A stretch of DNA of 64,000 nucleotides from Prinia subflava. Taxonomy: Eukaryota > Chordata > Aves > Passeriformes > Cisticolidae. How positions within the stretch are numbered: position 1 is the stretch's first letter; every line of letters starts with the position of its first letter. The stretch is taken from assembly GCF_021018805.1 (NCBI RefSeq), contig NC_086283.1:10801162-10865161 (forward strand), in the 5' to 3' direction. This document shows positions 13,151-26,639 of this stretch, piece by piece. Made by a program: the position numbers and the translations under genes. Under the pieces are notes generated by a model, which did not search any database, was not told the origin of the DNA, and was given only the letters and a program-made list of their open reading frames with translations.

Positions 13151-16100
13151 CTACAAAAATAGGAGCAAATTCTACAACATGTAACGTGCCAGAACTTCAG
13201 GCTGATCTTATGTAACTAAAACTTTTACTATTTGTGATTATTGGCAGGTATGATGCTTTTAAAATTGCAAATATATGCACCACATTGTGTCTGCAGACAA
13301 TTACTCTGGCATCTCAGTGACAGCATTTTTTTGTATCAAAAAGCTTCTTGTTCAAAAACATGGTCTAAATTTAGTAAAAATCTGTGTCAATATGTAAAAT
13401 TTAGCTTAGCTCCAATTGGAGTGTAAACTGATGTGAATGTTCCACTACTTGACTTTTCACTTATGTCGTTGCATGGTGCCCCAGCATTTTATATGTAGCC
13501 AGTTGTCGCTATTGGAGTTATAGGATAGTTGGAAATATGAAGAAGAAAATAAAAGCAGTAATTGGCTCTAAATTGACTTGGCACTGTTAGCTCAAAGTGT
13601 TTGTGCCTTTTTTTTTTTGCTAAATGGTCTATATAGACATCACAGTTTTAAGTAGTGAGGAAAATCGTGCACTTTAGGCAAAAATGGCATTGGCTGAGAC
13701 ACCATGAACTGAAGCTCCTGTGAATCCTAGGTTCTGGAGTTACAGAGTCTGATTGTGGGAGGACACTTTTTACACCATTTTTGAGGAAAAATCATCTTGT
13801 TTTGTACAGCTTCCTCACTGTTTTGAAGTGAAGAAACAATGGGGTTGTCTCCAGCCATGGGAGAGCTGCATCCTAAATTCTCTCTGCTCTCCCCACCAGC
13901 ATTAATGTAATGCAGAAATTTATTATTTTCATAATTATGCATAGTCTTGAACTAAAATTATTTTATTGTTTTTAAGGGAAAGATAAAATCAATGTCTTGT
14001 CCCCTGCTTTCCTACTTTGGAAAGCGGGAAGACATCTGATGCAAATGTCTTGGATCAGTCCTTAGGGACCTAAATCTTCCCTTTGAGGAAAGGCTTGGTT
14101 TCCTTGCACCATCTTTTAGTAGGGGTAAAAGGGAGGTGGATTTCTAAAACAATACAGACACCTATTGGCCTTGCTGTGCCCCTTCCTTTAGTATAGAAGA
14201 TCTGCCTAAATCTGTAGTAGATTTCAGTAGACACTGAATTGTTCAATTGCACTGATTTGTTCCCAGGCTGGGGGGTGGGCTTTCCTCTACGTATCTTTGG
14301 TGTTTTTGCTTTTGTGGCAATAAGACCTTTCTTAGAAATGAAACAACCCCTTCCAACATTGAAACTCTGATGAGGAATGCCTTTTCCGAAGCCTGTTCTC
14401 TTCCTCTCTCCCTCCTTTCTCCCTCCTCTCAGTTTCCCAGCTGGCAGACCTGGCATGGTGACATGTTGTGTCGGGTTGCATCAGTCATGTTGTCTTCTGT
14501 GACATTCTGGCTCAGAAGGAGATGTGACTGATGAGAGGTGATAGTGTCACATCACAAGCGAGGCCTCAGCTGGAGAAGTCTGAGCAATTTTCTCATCCAT
14601 CATTAAAAGGGACACGGGATGGAGCAGCAGAGCTCTTCCTTACGTCCCTTCCTTGCTCTCCAGTCCCTTTCACACAGCATGTTTTGCTGTGCTGCCCAAG
14701 TCAAGAACTATTTTTGCTGAAGAAGTTTTGAAGGCATGTAAAAAGGAGTTCTATGACATCTGTACTGGTGGCATAAATTTATCCATGGGCAGCTGTAGTT
14801 GCTCTGTGTCTGATGAACCTTGTCCGCATGTCCTCAGTACTGTCCTAACTAATCACAGCCATCATGTTGTGAGTTTTCCTTGCAATCAGGGAAATGAACT
14901 AAAAGCTCACAAGCTTCCTTCAGGCACTGTCAGAGGTCCCCAGCTCACTAATGCTGCTAAATAACAACAGGCAGTTCCTGCTTGTTCCTGTGTAAAAGGA
15001 GCAGCGCTAAGTGCTGCAAAGATGGAAAAGGGAATGTCTGAAACAATGATAGCCCTTGTTAACCTTCCAATTATATCTTGAACAAATAGCATAGATTCCC
15101 TCCCTGTCTGCAGTGTCTCTTTGTGCTCACCTGCAGCAGCTGTAGGACGTGCTCTCCCCACTGAGTATTACACATTCATTATCTGAAAGAGGGTGTTGGT
15201 AGGGCTCTGAGCAAGACTGAGCAGGATAAGTTTCTCTGCTTAGATGAGTTCCACTTTTTCAGATGAGTAGTTGCTTTTCAAACTATGTTTTTCTGCTGCT
15301 TTTCAGACTGACAGCAATACAGCACTCATTGGTGAGCTGCCCATGTTGTAAAAAACATTATTCTGTGAATCACCTAATAAAGCTGTGGATTTTTTTTCCT
15401 AATATGTGACTGGTAAATAAGGCAATTTTGAGAAAATGAAGGCAGCATACTGGTTGTTACTGCTAGGAGACACTAGATGAATCATTATTTATCTATTCCT
15501 GAATCATGACCCTTGCTGAAAATTCTCACCACTCTCAACTCCAAACACAGCTACTTTTCCTTTTTTTTTTTCACTCATTTGTTTATGCCAATAAAATAAA
15601 ATACTTCCCATTTTCTACCCCTTTCTTCGTTTTGATGCTTTTCTGGACCATGATTTTGGGTTTGGGGCTTATGTTTTTTCAGTATAAAATGTCTTCATAT
15701 TTTTTCCTCTTTTCACATACCTTTTTGTTTGACCATCTTGGAATAGGTTCTTCCTCTCTTGCTACAACTGTATCCTTCCTTAAATTAATTGCTCTTTTTC
15801 CGTCTCCAGTTCTGTTTCTTCAACTCTCCCCACCACTTTTCTTCTGCTCTCACCAGTTATTGTTTATCTCTGTATTGTGGCAAGAGTCAAACTGGGTTTT
15901 TTTGCTGATATTTTCCAAACACCTTCCCATTTATATTAAGAAAGTTAACTTCTGCCTCTCTGCCTTGGATCTTACTGATTATCCACAGTCTGCAGACACA
16001 GAGAGAGGTATTCCCTAATGGAAACACTCATAGAAGCTGGTGGATCTGTGTGACACCCACTAAGCTGGCTAAACTACTGTGGGGATGGATTTATTGAATT

Positions 16101-19100
16101 ACACTGTCAAATTACTACAGCAGGCTCAGCTGACAAAGACTTCATTGTTCAGAAACTCTTCTAAACAGTACTTGCTGTGATGAGTGTTGCTGGTCTTGAT
16201 GTTTTCTCTTAGACAAACCCTAGGATAGACTTTGACATTGGCAGCTTTCCTGTAGCAATCTGCCTGGTATAAATAAGGGGTTTGCTGTACTTGCATGGGA
16301 AGCAAGCTGAAACAAGAGTGTTTGTCTTTCTTTTAAAAACATGAAAAGGAAGGTCACTATGGTTTTGATGTTGCTCTTTCCCCATCTCCTCCCTAAGTGT
16401 TCTTTTTCATTTTGCCAGGATTTTGAATTTATTTTCCTAGGAAAACATGTTTTGTATCTTCCTGGGCAGATACTGCAGAGTCTCAAGGCTTGCAGAGCAG
16501 AACAGTGGAAGACATGCCAGCATTATCCAGTGCTGTTTTTTTATTTTGCCCTGCTTTTTCATATCCTCGCATATTCATGAGCCTGTATTACAGATGCTGG
16601 CAGGCTCCACTGTTGAGAGCTGGATTGTCTTTGCTCTCTTTTCTGGGAAGTATAGCAATAAGATGGGCAAGTATGTGGCATGAGGCAGTGCTGAGGCTTG
16701 TCAGGCAGGAGAAATGGCTAGGCTGTACAGTAGGCCAGCAGGTTGGAGACTGAGGGTCCATACACAGGATATCAGTCTCTCTCTCTCCAGTCTGCAGCTT
16801 GTGTTTTCTGCTTGGCTGCACTCACTGCCTTCCTACTGCCCCTCTGGGAATTGCCCTCTTATTACCACAATTACAATCTGTACACATTTCATTAAACTAA
16901 TATCGCTTTGCGCAGACTTTCTCCACCGAAGTGCACAGCTGGAGGCCCATTTCTTTTCCTTAGCTTAAACACTTTGACAGGTTAAGAAAGCTATTATGGC
17001 TGAATAACAGGTGTTGCAAAACAATGTGCATTTGATGTTTAAATGAGAGAGCTTCTTTATCGACTGCCTTTATTGCAGCGAAGGCTCTCCTTTTTCAAGA
17101 TGACTGGATTTTTATTGGTTTTACTGCTTTTTAAAGTGTATTCTGTTGTTTCAGAATAGGTCCAGAGTGACTGTCTGCCATTATTTGTTATTCTGATGTC
17201 TTTTGTTATTTGCACAACTTTGCTGCCTTATCCAGGTGTGGGATACTGGTGCTAAATAGCAAAATTTTATTTTGTCTCTGTCTAATGGCAGTCCTAAGTG
17301 TTTCTTGTTCCTGGGCAGCTCCCAATGGAGCCATAAGCCATTCTGCACCATTACTTTTGCTTATTATTTCTAACCAGACTTGATTCACATTCCACCTATG
17401 CATATAGTGTCATCTAAATATATATATGTGTAAAAAATATATAGTAGTTTACATATTTAGGTTAAAGCTGGGCTTTAGAATGCTTTGCAGAGTTTTTCAG
17501 AATCTTGCAGAAGACTCAGGCATACACTGTCCCAAAGAAATCCCATTTATTTTGGGAGCCTCATTATTTGTTATTACTCTGTGGTGCTATGCAACATGAT
17601 TAATAGAGTGTGTTCACAGATGACCTAAGAATAGCATGGTCCCAAAAAACGAGTGCGTGAGAATCAGATATTAAGTGCAATATGCTGTTTAATTAAACAC
17701 AAGCAATATATTGTAACTGAAAGAAATATTAAAAAAAATAAAAAGGGGGAAAGTAGGGTTTTTACTGTTGACATAAAAAATATAAGTACTCTTCTAGAAA
17801 AATCAATTAATTCCTAAATAATATCACCATGTTCCATCTCCATGCTTCCCACCTGGTACTCAGGCTGAATTTTAGTAAAGTTTTCTGCAAAGCAGGAGGG
17901 GCACTTTCTTTCTTACTCTCACAAGTAGATTTTGCCTAATGCAAACAGTTTTAAGAAGGTTTAGGACAGAAGAAAATATAACTATGTGTAACAGTAGGGT
18001 AAGGATATCATGGCCCTTCATATTTCTTCTCTGGGCTACTAAATATTTTGTACTCCAAAATTGTAAAAGTATAAATTAATAACATGACATTTTAGCAGCC
18101 AAAAGTTCAGAGGAGATGAAGTCTTATGCTGAAAATGAAGACAAAATCTGTTCAAGCTAGCTTCATTAATATGAAATCTTTACCCTGCCTGTAACTCCTG
18201 CCACAGATCAGGCACTGATGCAAGATCTGGCACACTGAGAAGGGAAGGAGAGTGTCTGTCTGTTTTGAGGGAACCATAGGCAGTATTGGGGAAAATCTCA
18301 CAGGAGGTCTGGCTGGCTAGGATTATTACACCATTTTTTCTTACATGACTGATGTGAATGTCACATGAATTATGTGCAACACCAAACTACACGTAGAAAG
18401 AAAATTGTGTGCAGATGAAGAAGAAGGTGGGAAAGCAAGTAGCTTTCACCACCACAATATATTTTTCCAGTAGTCAATAAATTACTTCTGTAAGCTTCTG
18501 GAAAATTACCTGTAATACAGGAATTAGCCATTTCCCATTATTATGTTGTTATTTGGTATATTTGAATTTCTCACAATGCTGAAGAAAAGTGAAATGCTCA
18601 TTGTTACATATTTTCTTCCTGTAAATGACTCTGTCCATAACTGAAGAAGCCTTTCAGGATGTTGTCAAGAGAAATTTGTGCTGTTTCTTTTGCTGCCTCT
18701 TTTCCCATGTTTCAAAAGTCAGCCTGTGAATATTAAGTTGCTGTTGCCAGCCTGCATATTCAAAAGCTTGTATCTGAATGCATATGTAGTTGTCTTCAGT
18801 ACATCTAACATGTAACCCAGTCCTTATAGTTCAGTGTATGTTAATAAAATGGAAAATTTTTGGATATCTAATGGAACAGTGCTCCATTTGGAGTAACTGA
18901 ACACACTACAATTTATCTAGATTGTTAAGGGTGTTAGTGAGACTTGGCTGTGTTTCTTCTTCTCTTATGTGTAACAAAAGGAGAACATTTTTTTTCTCTA
19001 AGCTACAATCATATTTATGGTTTAGCTATTCTTGCTTTCTGAAAATACAATCCCCCTCTGCACTTATTGGTTGGTCCTTCCATTTATTCTGCATTTGAAA

Positions 19101-22100
19101 AGGCAAGAGTTGGGATCAAGGAACAGTCATGAGACCAGTGAGTTTCCAGCTACTCCTTCCTCTCTCAACTTGTCTTGTTTGTGCAGCATAACTTCAAGAT
19201 AATCAGGGGAGAGGCCAGGGGAAAGGGACATGGCTCTTCAAAGGAGGGATGCCTGGATTCATGTGAGAAAGAGAACTGGATGGAGATGAGACAGTGAGAG
19301 TGTAGAAAGTGCCTGTAGGCTAATGGAGAGACAGCAATATAAGGGAAAGGGTGAAGGCAGGGCTTATATGTGTACTTTCATTGCACAAAGCTAAGAGAAA
19401 ATAGGATAGTGTGACTGAAAATTAGGAGGTAGGGCCTGGCTATTAAAAAAAGGCAAAGAAATAGAATTAAAGTAGCAGTTAATAAAAAAAATAGGCAGGA
19501 TAAGGATATGTTAATCTATATGGAGACAAAAGGAAAGGAATAGAACAAATTGAATGAAGATAATGAATTATGAAAGGAATGTTGTTACTCTGCTTCCATT
19601 TGCATTTATTTCTCTCATGACTGACTGGAAAGAATGAATTACAGTAGAAGAGATGACTCAATGGTAGAAACAAAATGTGGATAAGAAACCCTACATACTG
19701 TAAAAGCACTTGTAAACAAAATAAAAAGGATCAAAGTGTCTCATTAGGGGCTTGGGAAAGAGTTAACAGTGGGAAGGAAAAGAAATAGCAATTCCCAGCT
19801 TGTAAAAGTCTTTGTTTCTTTGTTTGTTTGTTTTATTTTAAACACTTATGACACTATTTTTCTCCAATTTCCTCCCTTCTTCATCAGCAGTTTCTGTTCT
19901 GACACAGGTTTTGGAGATCTCTTGATGACTAGGGATTTTTCTCTTTAAAGCACTTCCCAACTTGGATTACAGCCACCTGTGCTTTGAGGATACATCCAGC
20001 AGCTTCTAGGAGGTCTGGAAATTGCTCTGTTTGTAGATACACGTGTAACAGAACCTTTTCTGTTGTTTACATACACTTACTCCTTTTTTAACTGCCTTGT
20101 CTTGTTTTCTGAGAGACAGGGAGTTGTGGTCAGGCCATGCATAGCTGCACCCCTGACTCTGTAAAACATTCCTTCCATGAGTTAGCTGGCCCTGCAGGGG
20201 TCTACGGGTACCACCCTGTTTTTTGTTTTGTTTTTTTTTCTACCCTAGACTGTGCCTTTGGTGACTTGGGAAGCCCTAGGGGCAGGTTGCTTGCCTTGTG
20301 GCTCACAGGATAATAGGAGTGTGAGGGCAGGTGGGCTTTAGGGTACATGCAATTGGTGTGGGAAGGATGTGGGTGCAATGACTCAAGAAACATTGATGTG
20401 CCAGGGACCAGAGCCTCAGAATTTCCTCTACTTGTACCTAAGAGCACCACTAGGCTCTTTGCAGGTACAGGCAGAGGTAAACTCCAGGTAAGACACACAG
20501 GGATGAGGCTGTGGTTTGGAGCAGGCCTGGCTGATCTGACAGCATGTAGTGTCTTGTGTCCAGGCTGATCCACAAATTGTTAAAAGTAGCAGCAAGTGCA
20601 TGCAGCTGGTGTAACTCTGAACCCTGTATCCTGGTAGAAATAAGGTGCACAGCTGATGTATTGGAAAGAAGAATCAGACCTTGAACTCACAGAGCTGAGA
20701 AGAGAAAATCCATATATTCGTCAATTGGAATTTTTGTGTCAGCACCCGGTGATAGGTGTCCCCAGAAGTACTGGTTTTTGTCATTAGAATGCTGTCCAAA
20801 ACAAGGATATGCTGGTAGCCTCAGCTGCTACCATGTAGGAATTAAATGTCTTGGGATCTTTCATAACTATTCCAGTCAAAGCTTGGAAAAAAAAAGTCAT
20901 TCATAAAAAGAATCTCCTATGCGCCTTCAACCTTAATAAGCTTGTTTATGGAATTATAAATTCATAAGCATCATAAAATTATAATGGAAAACTAGGAAAA
21001 ATACTGCTTAGAACTGTTTTTCACCTTGTTTGCAATTTTTTTTCTATAAGAGAGAAAATGTGATTCTGTGGAGTTTTGGTAGCCATGTAGATCCCTCATA
21101 TATCCTGTAGGCGCAGATGGGATAACTGAGGGCAAGAGAAGTGCATACTGACTGAGAAGTTTGGTAAAGGGTTTATGTACTATTTACACTCTAATTTCAA
21201 AGAAAGTTTAATAGTAGTTGCATATAGTTGGGGACACTGAAGTTAAAAATAGTTTCTTAAATAGTGGAAGATAAGTGCTGTGGAACACACGTGTTTCTCA
21301 AATCAGGCCGTCAAATCTTTAATGGTGAATGAAATGCATCAACATAATGTGCTGACTTGTTTAGTTTAATTTCTTAGAACACACTTAGTATGCAAAGGTT
21401 TCTTGCTGTTAATATAAGGGTATGTACAGGCAGATCTCGAAGTACTTTTGTGTAGACAAGCAAAATCCAACTTCAGGGTTTTTTTGAAGCTGATCTTGGG
21501 CTTATTGCCTTTTTGTTTTACATGGGGCTTGTTGCTCAGAAGCTTTAAGGGAAGATTCTCCTAGACTACCGGTAGTTTGTGTAAGTTTGGAAAATTCCTG
21601 CTCAAGAGCCGTTAAATTAAGCATGCTGGGAAATGAACAATACCCAGAACTGTAGTCACTGGCTCTCATTTTCCTTTGTGAATCACCATCCCAGCAGTGC
21701 ATAGGGATTCTTCTGGATTCATTATTGTCTTTTGCCTCTACCTGGTTTCAAAATGTGCATTATCCCACATACTAAGCATCCTTCTGTGTTAAAAGAGAAG
21801 AATCATTACTGACAGATGGAACATAAGAAAAAGTATTTTAAGTTTCAGGTAATAGTTCTGAAGGAGTTCTGGAGAATGGAAATTCTTTAAATTGTCTAAA
21901 ATATTCACTGAGATAGAATTTAGGATTTTGGCTGCAGGTGATTGTCAGGAAGAAATAAAAATACTATGAAAGTCACCTGCTTTTTTTTACACTATTTGAC
22001 ATTTATTAAAGGACAAGTGAGCTCTGTCATGAAAGTACAGAACTGCTATCAAATTTTTGGTTCTTCTACAAACTTCCAGTCGAACTTTATAAATGGTTTT

Positions 22101-25100
22101 AATCTATTTTTTCCTCTTTTATTAATCTCTGTTATCGCACTGTAAAATGGGGAAAATGTTACTTCTATGACACTTGCACACCTCTTTTGAGATACAAACT
22201 CTTAAAATGGGCATTTTCCTTCAATTTGTTGATGTGGTTGTTGTGGACTAGATACAAATTGGATATTTGTTTAGATTTGTTTAGTTAAACAGGCCAGTGA
22301 CAACCTCTGAACAGCACCAAATGCCAAAATGTGGCATCTCAAAAAAGGAATGTATTCTGGGAATCTGCAGTTTAATATAAGTTTAAATAAAAATAGAAGA
22401 ACCTATACATTAAAAAATGTGGAAAACACCAAGCTCTGCCTTTTATTATAGTGAGATTGAACACTCATGATGATAAATTACACATGATACATTTGCCAGG
22501 AAAGTAAAACACCGAATAGTGGGTATCAAAATGCTAACAGAGGAATCTTCTGTCCAGTGGGAACACTGGCACTAGGGAAAGGATACCTGTGATAATATAT
22601 AATTTTAATTGGACTGTGTCATGACAAGCTGACCAGATGCCAAAGGAAAAAAGCCTAGGAAAAAATAATATTAAAGGAAGGAAGGCAAGGCAATTATTTA
22701 TGTATCTTCCTATTTCCTTTAAACTAGCTGACAGTTTTAAATCACTTTGAAATGTTTTCTGTTCTAGATGTGGGGATTTTTTTTGTTGTTGTGTGTTTAG
22801 GTTTTTTGGGTTTTTTCTTTACTTTTTTACTCTCTTCTATGATCAGTACAGGGTCCTCTGATGAGGAGCTGGGTAAAAGTGGACAATGAGTGCAGTGCTC
22901 CCATTTAAGAGGAGGTAGAAAAGGTCTGCTGTATGATTTCCCTGCAAAATCTCCTGGTAAATCTGTGGTGTCATGGGCAACTGTACAAAGGGATACACAA
23001 AATATTGATGTAAAGGCTTGAGTTAAAATCCCCTTGTGAAAACAGAGTCTTAAGCCAAAAACAACCCCCTGTGTAATTGCTTCTGGGGTCTGATGATCTT
23101 TAATGCACAGATAGAGGACCTGGTAAGCACCAGCCTCAGCTGTTATTTCAAATCTGCATGAGGAAGCCTCTGGGGCTGTGTCTCACACCTCAAGGACTAG
23201 GGAGCTAAGCCAAACCTATTCTTGTAGGAACATTGTGAGAAAAATTTTGACAGGTTTTCCCACTTTTTCTATTCCCATGATGAAACCACAAACAACTTCC
23301 ACCTTGTTTCTCCTTTGCAGGCTGTTCAGTCGACTTATAGATGAGACTCAAAATCCAACTGGTTCATCAAACCTGAGTTCAGAACAGATTTTTCTTCTAT
23401 TCTGCTTTGTGTAAGCTTGCATCTCTCCTGATGCACATCACTTGGTCAGAAAACACACAATAACAAAGAAAAGCAATTTTGTCATCTTCTGCTTTCACAG
23501 AGTGTAAGCGAATATCTTCAGCAAAAAGCTATGTCTGTGGTGTACTCTGTGTGAATATAATCACTTTATGAAACACTCTGCACTGCAAAGTGCTGCAGCT
23601 CATATCCCGTCACCAAAATGTGTATGCCTGTTGATTCCAAAGATTGTGCTTCATTGTTTGTTATGTTGGCCCCGGATCAAGTTTTGAGTCTATCAGATGA
23701 GCATAACTTATTTTAAAAGGAGCTTTGCTTTATCAGTTATTGATGAGTGTTGTCTGTCGCTTCTGGTGAGGGTACTTGGTTCTGTTCCAGGCTAGGGAAG
23801 TGAACATGTACATTACTGTATTGGTAACTTGTTGAAATAAAATAATTTGAAAAACCTGACCAAAACAGATGTACTGGACCATCAAGAAATTGATGTAATA
23901 TGGTATAAAGTTTTTATTGTGTAAGCTCTTTTCCAAAATAAAATGTGTCATTTTGGTAGTTACGATATTTTTCATCAATGCCTTTATTTTGTTTTGAACC
24001 TTGACATTAGGCAAAAATATTTTGAGCCCCTTAAAAATCATACTACAACGAGAAGTAATTGAAGCAAAAAAAGTCAATCAGCAGCAGCAATAATAAAGCT
24101 TATTTTACTGATGGAAACTGTTAAAAAAAATCTACAGATACACTTCTTTGTTTATTAGTACCATACCTTTTTGAAACCCCATTAAGTAAATTTGAGAATT
24201 AGGCCCTAGGTCTTGAAAATATGTTTGTTACAGGATCGTCTTCCTCCTTCAAAAGTGCATGCATTATGTGCATTATTTAAAAAAAAAATCAGTGCTAAAG
24301 AGAAGGGAGAAGAAATGAAAAGCATATATTTGAACTCCTTCGGATCATGGTGTGGCCTGCGGTGAGGGGATGCACCACCACACACAGAGAGCAGAGACAG
24401 GAGGTGTGGCCTCTACTGTCTTGTACTCTGGCAAAATAGATCCTTTTCTGTGAGTGAGTGTCTAATCTTTCTGATCAAGCTCCTGCTGCTTGGGAGTATT
24501 TTCTCTTGGCTCGTCATAAATTTCCTTAGATGAGGGTGCCATCACCTCTCAGATCACTTGTGTCTCACAGTCAAACTCTGTACGATTATGTAGATGTGTT
24601 TATATATACTTGTGTACTTATTTTAGTTTTTCAAAGTTGCATAAGGCGCTCTTTTCTCCATTGTGCTCATTTCTCTATGCCGGTCTCTAACCTTAATCTT
24701 TGAGTTCCTGACAATCTTGTCCATTCTGTGCTGCTAGCCACCACATTTGTCTCTTGACAGCAGTTTGTTGTGAAGGAGTAACTCCTTGAACATGGGCACT
24801 GTTGACTCTTCTGTAGCACTGGCAAGGCCCTACTTTGTGGTCTGATCTTTCCAAAACTTCAGGAGGAAAGAAAAAATATGTCTGTCAGTCTGGTGGAAAT
24901 CTGGAGAATCTGGAAAAACTCATGGTGTGCCTATGATCACCTATAGCCACTTCACATTTGTCTGTGGGTTGTGGGTTGGTTGTGAATACTGTGCTCTGGA
25001 CAAGCGCTGGGGATGCAGCCCAGCATTTTACACTTGCACTCAATTCATCTAATTATGAATCACCTTGGCTTAATTTCAAAAGCTCTTTTTAGAACAAAAA

Positions 25101-25384
25101 AGGTGTCTCTTCCACTTAATATAGAACACTGTAAAAATCATCCTTTGAATCATTCTGTGGAATGGAAAAAGCAAACCAGAGCTGCACAGCAGTGTTTGCC
25201 CTCGGTGAAGCAGGTGGGAGCGGTGTGGAGGGTGAAGCGTTCCCTGCCTCCCCCTCAAATGGCACATGGCAAGTTACCCTCGGTGGCCATGAGCCCTCTG
25301 CCACAGCAATTATTTTGAAGTTATTGTTTCTCTTAGACTAAATATGGTGGCACAAGTGGAGGTCCCTTGTTGGTGCCACATTCA
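13151..25384. other. Gene-free stretch with long but unconvincing open frames
   Basis: It contains the two longest-looking frames of this half: 14,070-14,456 on the minus strand (128 codons, basic) and 15,506-16,018 on the plus strand (170 codons, Phe/Leu/Ser-rich because the DNA is T-rich). Neither has a domain, flanking splice logic or a clean start context, and frames of this size are expected by chance in 64 kb. There is an AT-rich alternating tract at 17,416-17,444 and a GTTT-rich patch near 19,815-19,840. No mobile element was recognised. Confidence 0.5.
17416..17444. repeat. AT-rich alternating tract
   Basis: An imperfect (AT)n run interrupted by GTGT and an A6 run. Low-complexity sequence only. 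Confidence 0.7.
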
Positions 25385-25790
25385 ATTAAAAGGACACAGC
25401 TGAGGCACTCAGGGGGCCTGCAGAGCCCTGTCTGATCTCATCACACAGCAGAGAGCAGCCTGGGGGGCTGGCTCTGCTGCCAGGTGGCCCAAGGGCCTTG
25501 CCCACCCCAGGGTGGCTCAGCGGGGTGATGTCTGTGCCAGGCAGAGTACGGCAGCGAGGGGTGGCTGTGCTGGGGCTGGCAGGTGGCCACGGTGTGGGGT
25601 CTGAGCCCGGGTGTGGCTGGGCTAGTGGGGAGCCCTGATTGCCGTGATGGGCACACAGATGTCATTTTCCACACTATGGTCACAGCATGTGACAGGCACC
25701 CAGCGCTGCTGCACAGCCAGGCACAGCTTGAGAATGGGGGCAACAGCCTGAGGACTCGTCTGAAATTGGCTCTTCGACAGAAAACCATGT
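25385..25790. other. Local GC-rich block
   Basis: This stretch of about 400 bp is clearly richer in G and C than its surroundings, with many GGG, CTG and CAGC words and a modest number of CpGs. It is not dense enough in CpG to call a CpG island by eye. Several short frames are open on both strands simply because stop codons are rare in GC-rich DNA. It does not match an LTR or CR1 that I recognise. It could be a regulatory element, a noncoding exon, or a decayed GC-rich repeat. Confidence 0.5.
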
Positions 25791-26450
25791 GTTGAGGATG
25801 GTGCACGTGTGGACACACAGGGAATGAGCCATCTGACTTTTCTGCTTATTGTTTCTCATTTCTTTCTTTGATTTGGTTGTTTAGTTTTGTTGTTTTTTGC
25901 CCCTGCCAGTCAGATCCCACTTATTCAAAACTCAACTCAGAAAGTGGCCATGTGAGCCAAAATGCCTTCTGCTGATACACACAGTGGGCTAACACTGGTG
26001 AGCTGAGCTCTCCCCTGTGGTTATTTTTTCATAGTGAGGTAGAAAATTTGAAAGCAAATGGTTAACATCATGTCAAGTTAGGGGTGATTATGATGTCTTA
26101 GGTGGGGTGAATGTGACTGTTGTTTTAGAAATTAGTTTGTCAACAAATGAAAATTCAGACCAGAAGTAGACACATAAGTAATTCTTAAAATGTTTGTCAT
26201 AAGGAGTGAGAGGAGAGGAAAAAAAATTGAAAGAAAACATTCACAGAATCACAGAATTGTTGATAAGAAATAGTTAATTAGTTTCTTAAGCTTTAAAGAG
26301 TTGAAAATCTGTTTTGGATGTGAATTTTTGTCTACACCTCAAGTTATTTGGTTGAATGGTATGAATCCCATGTTATCTATTATTATTACACAGCAGATTC
26401 ATTGGATCATCTCAGGAAAATCTTGCTTGGAATGTTTTGGGGTTTTTCTT

Positions 26451-26554
26451 CAAAACTGCAAAAAAATCCCAAGCAAAAACAAAAAACCCCCAAACGAACC
26501 CAAACAAGAAAAAAATCAAAAACTCCCCTAAGTGTAAAAACAAAACAAAAACTC
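26451..26554. repeat. A/C-rich, G-poor low-complexity tract
   Basis: About 100 bp made almost entirely of A and C on the plus strand, in words such as AAAAAC and CCCAAAC. The strand asymmetry is strong. Frames that read through here are composition artefacts. Confidence 0.75.
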
Positions 26555-26639
26555 ACTGCTTTCTGGATTTACCATAAAGAACAGGCTATTTCTAGAATAA
26601 AGAGAGATTTTTTTTTTTTTGGTAACTGTTGATTTACAG

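Noticed and set aside
14070..14456. 128-codon basic minus-strand open frame
   Set aside because: No recognisable motif and no splice or promoter context; length is within chance expectation.
15506..16018. 170-codon plus-strand open frame, the longest in the window
   Set aside because: It is Phe/Leu/Ser-rich because the DNA is T-rich, has no domain or splice context, and one frame of this size is expected by chance in 64 kb.
20202..20573. 123-codon minus-strand frame, Pro/Ser/Leu-rich
   Set aside because: Open because the local DNA is GC-richer; a plus frame is open over the same bases.
26240..26265. Fragment resembling the reverse complement of a CR1 terminus (TCACAGAATCACAGAATTGTT)
   Set aside because: Only about 25 bp match and the following sequence does not continue as CR1; too short to call.
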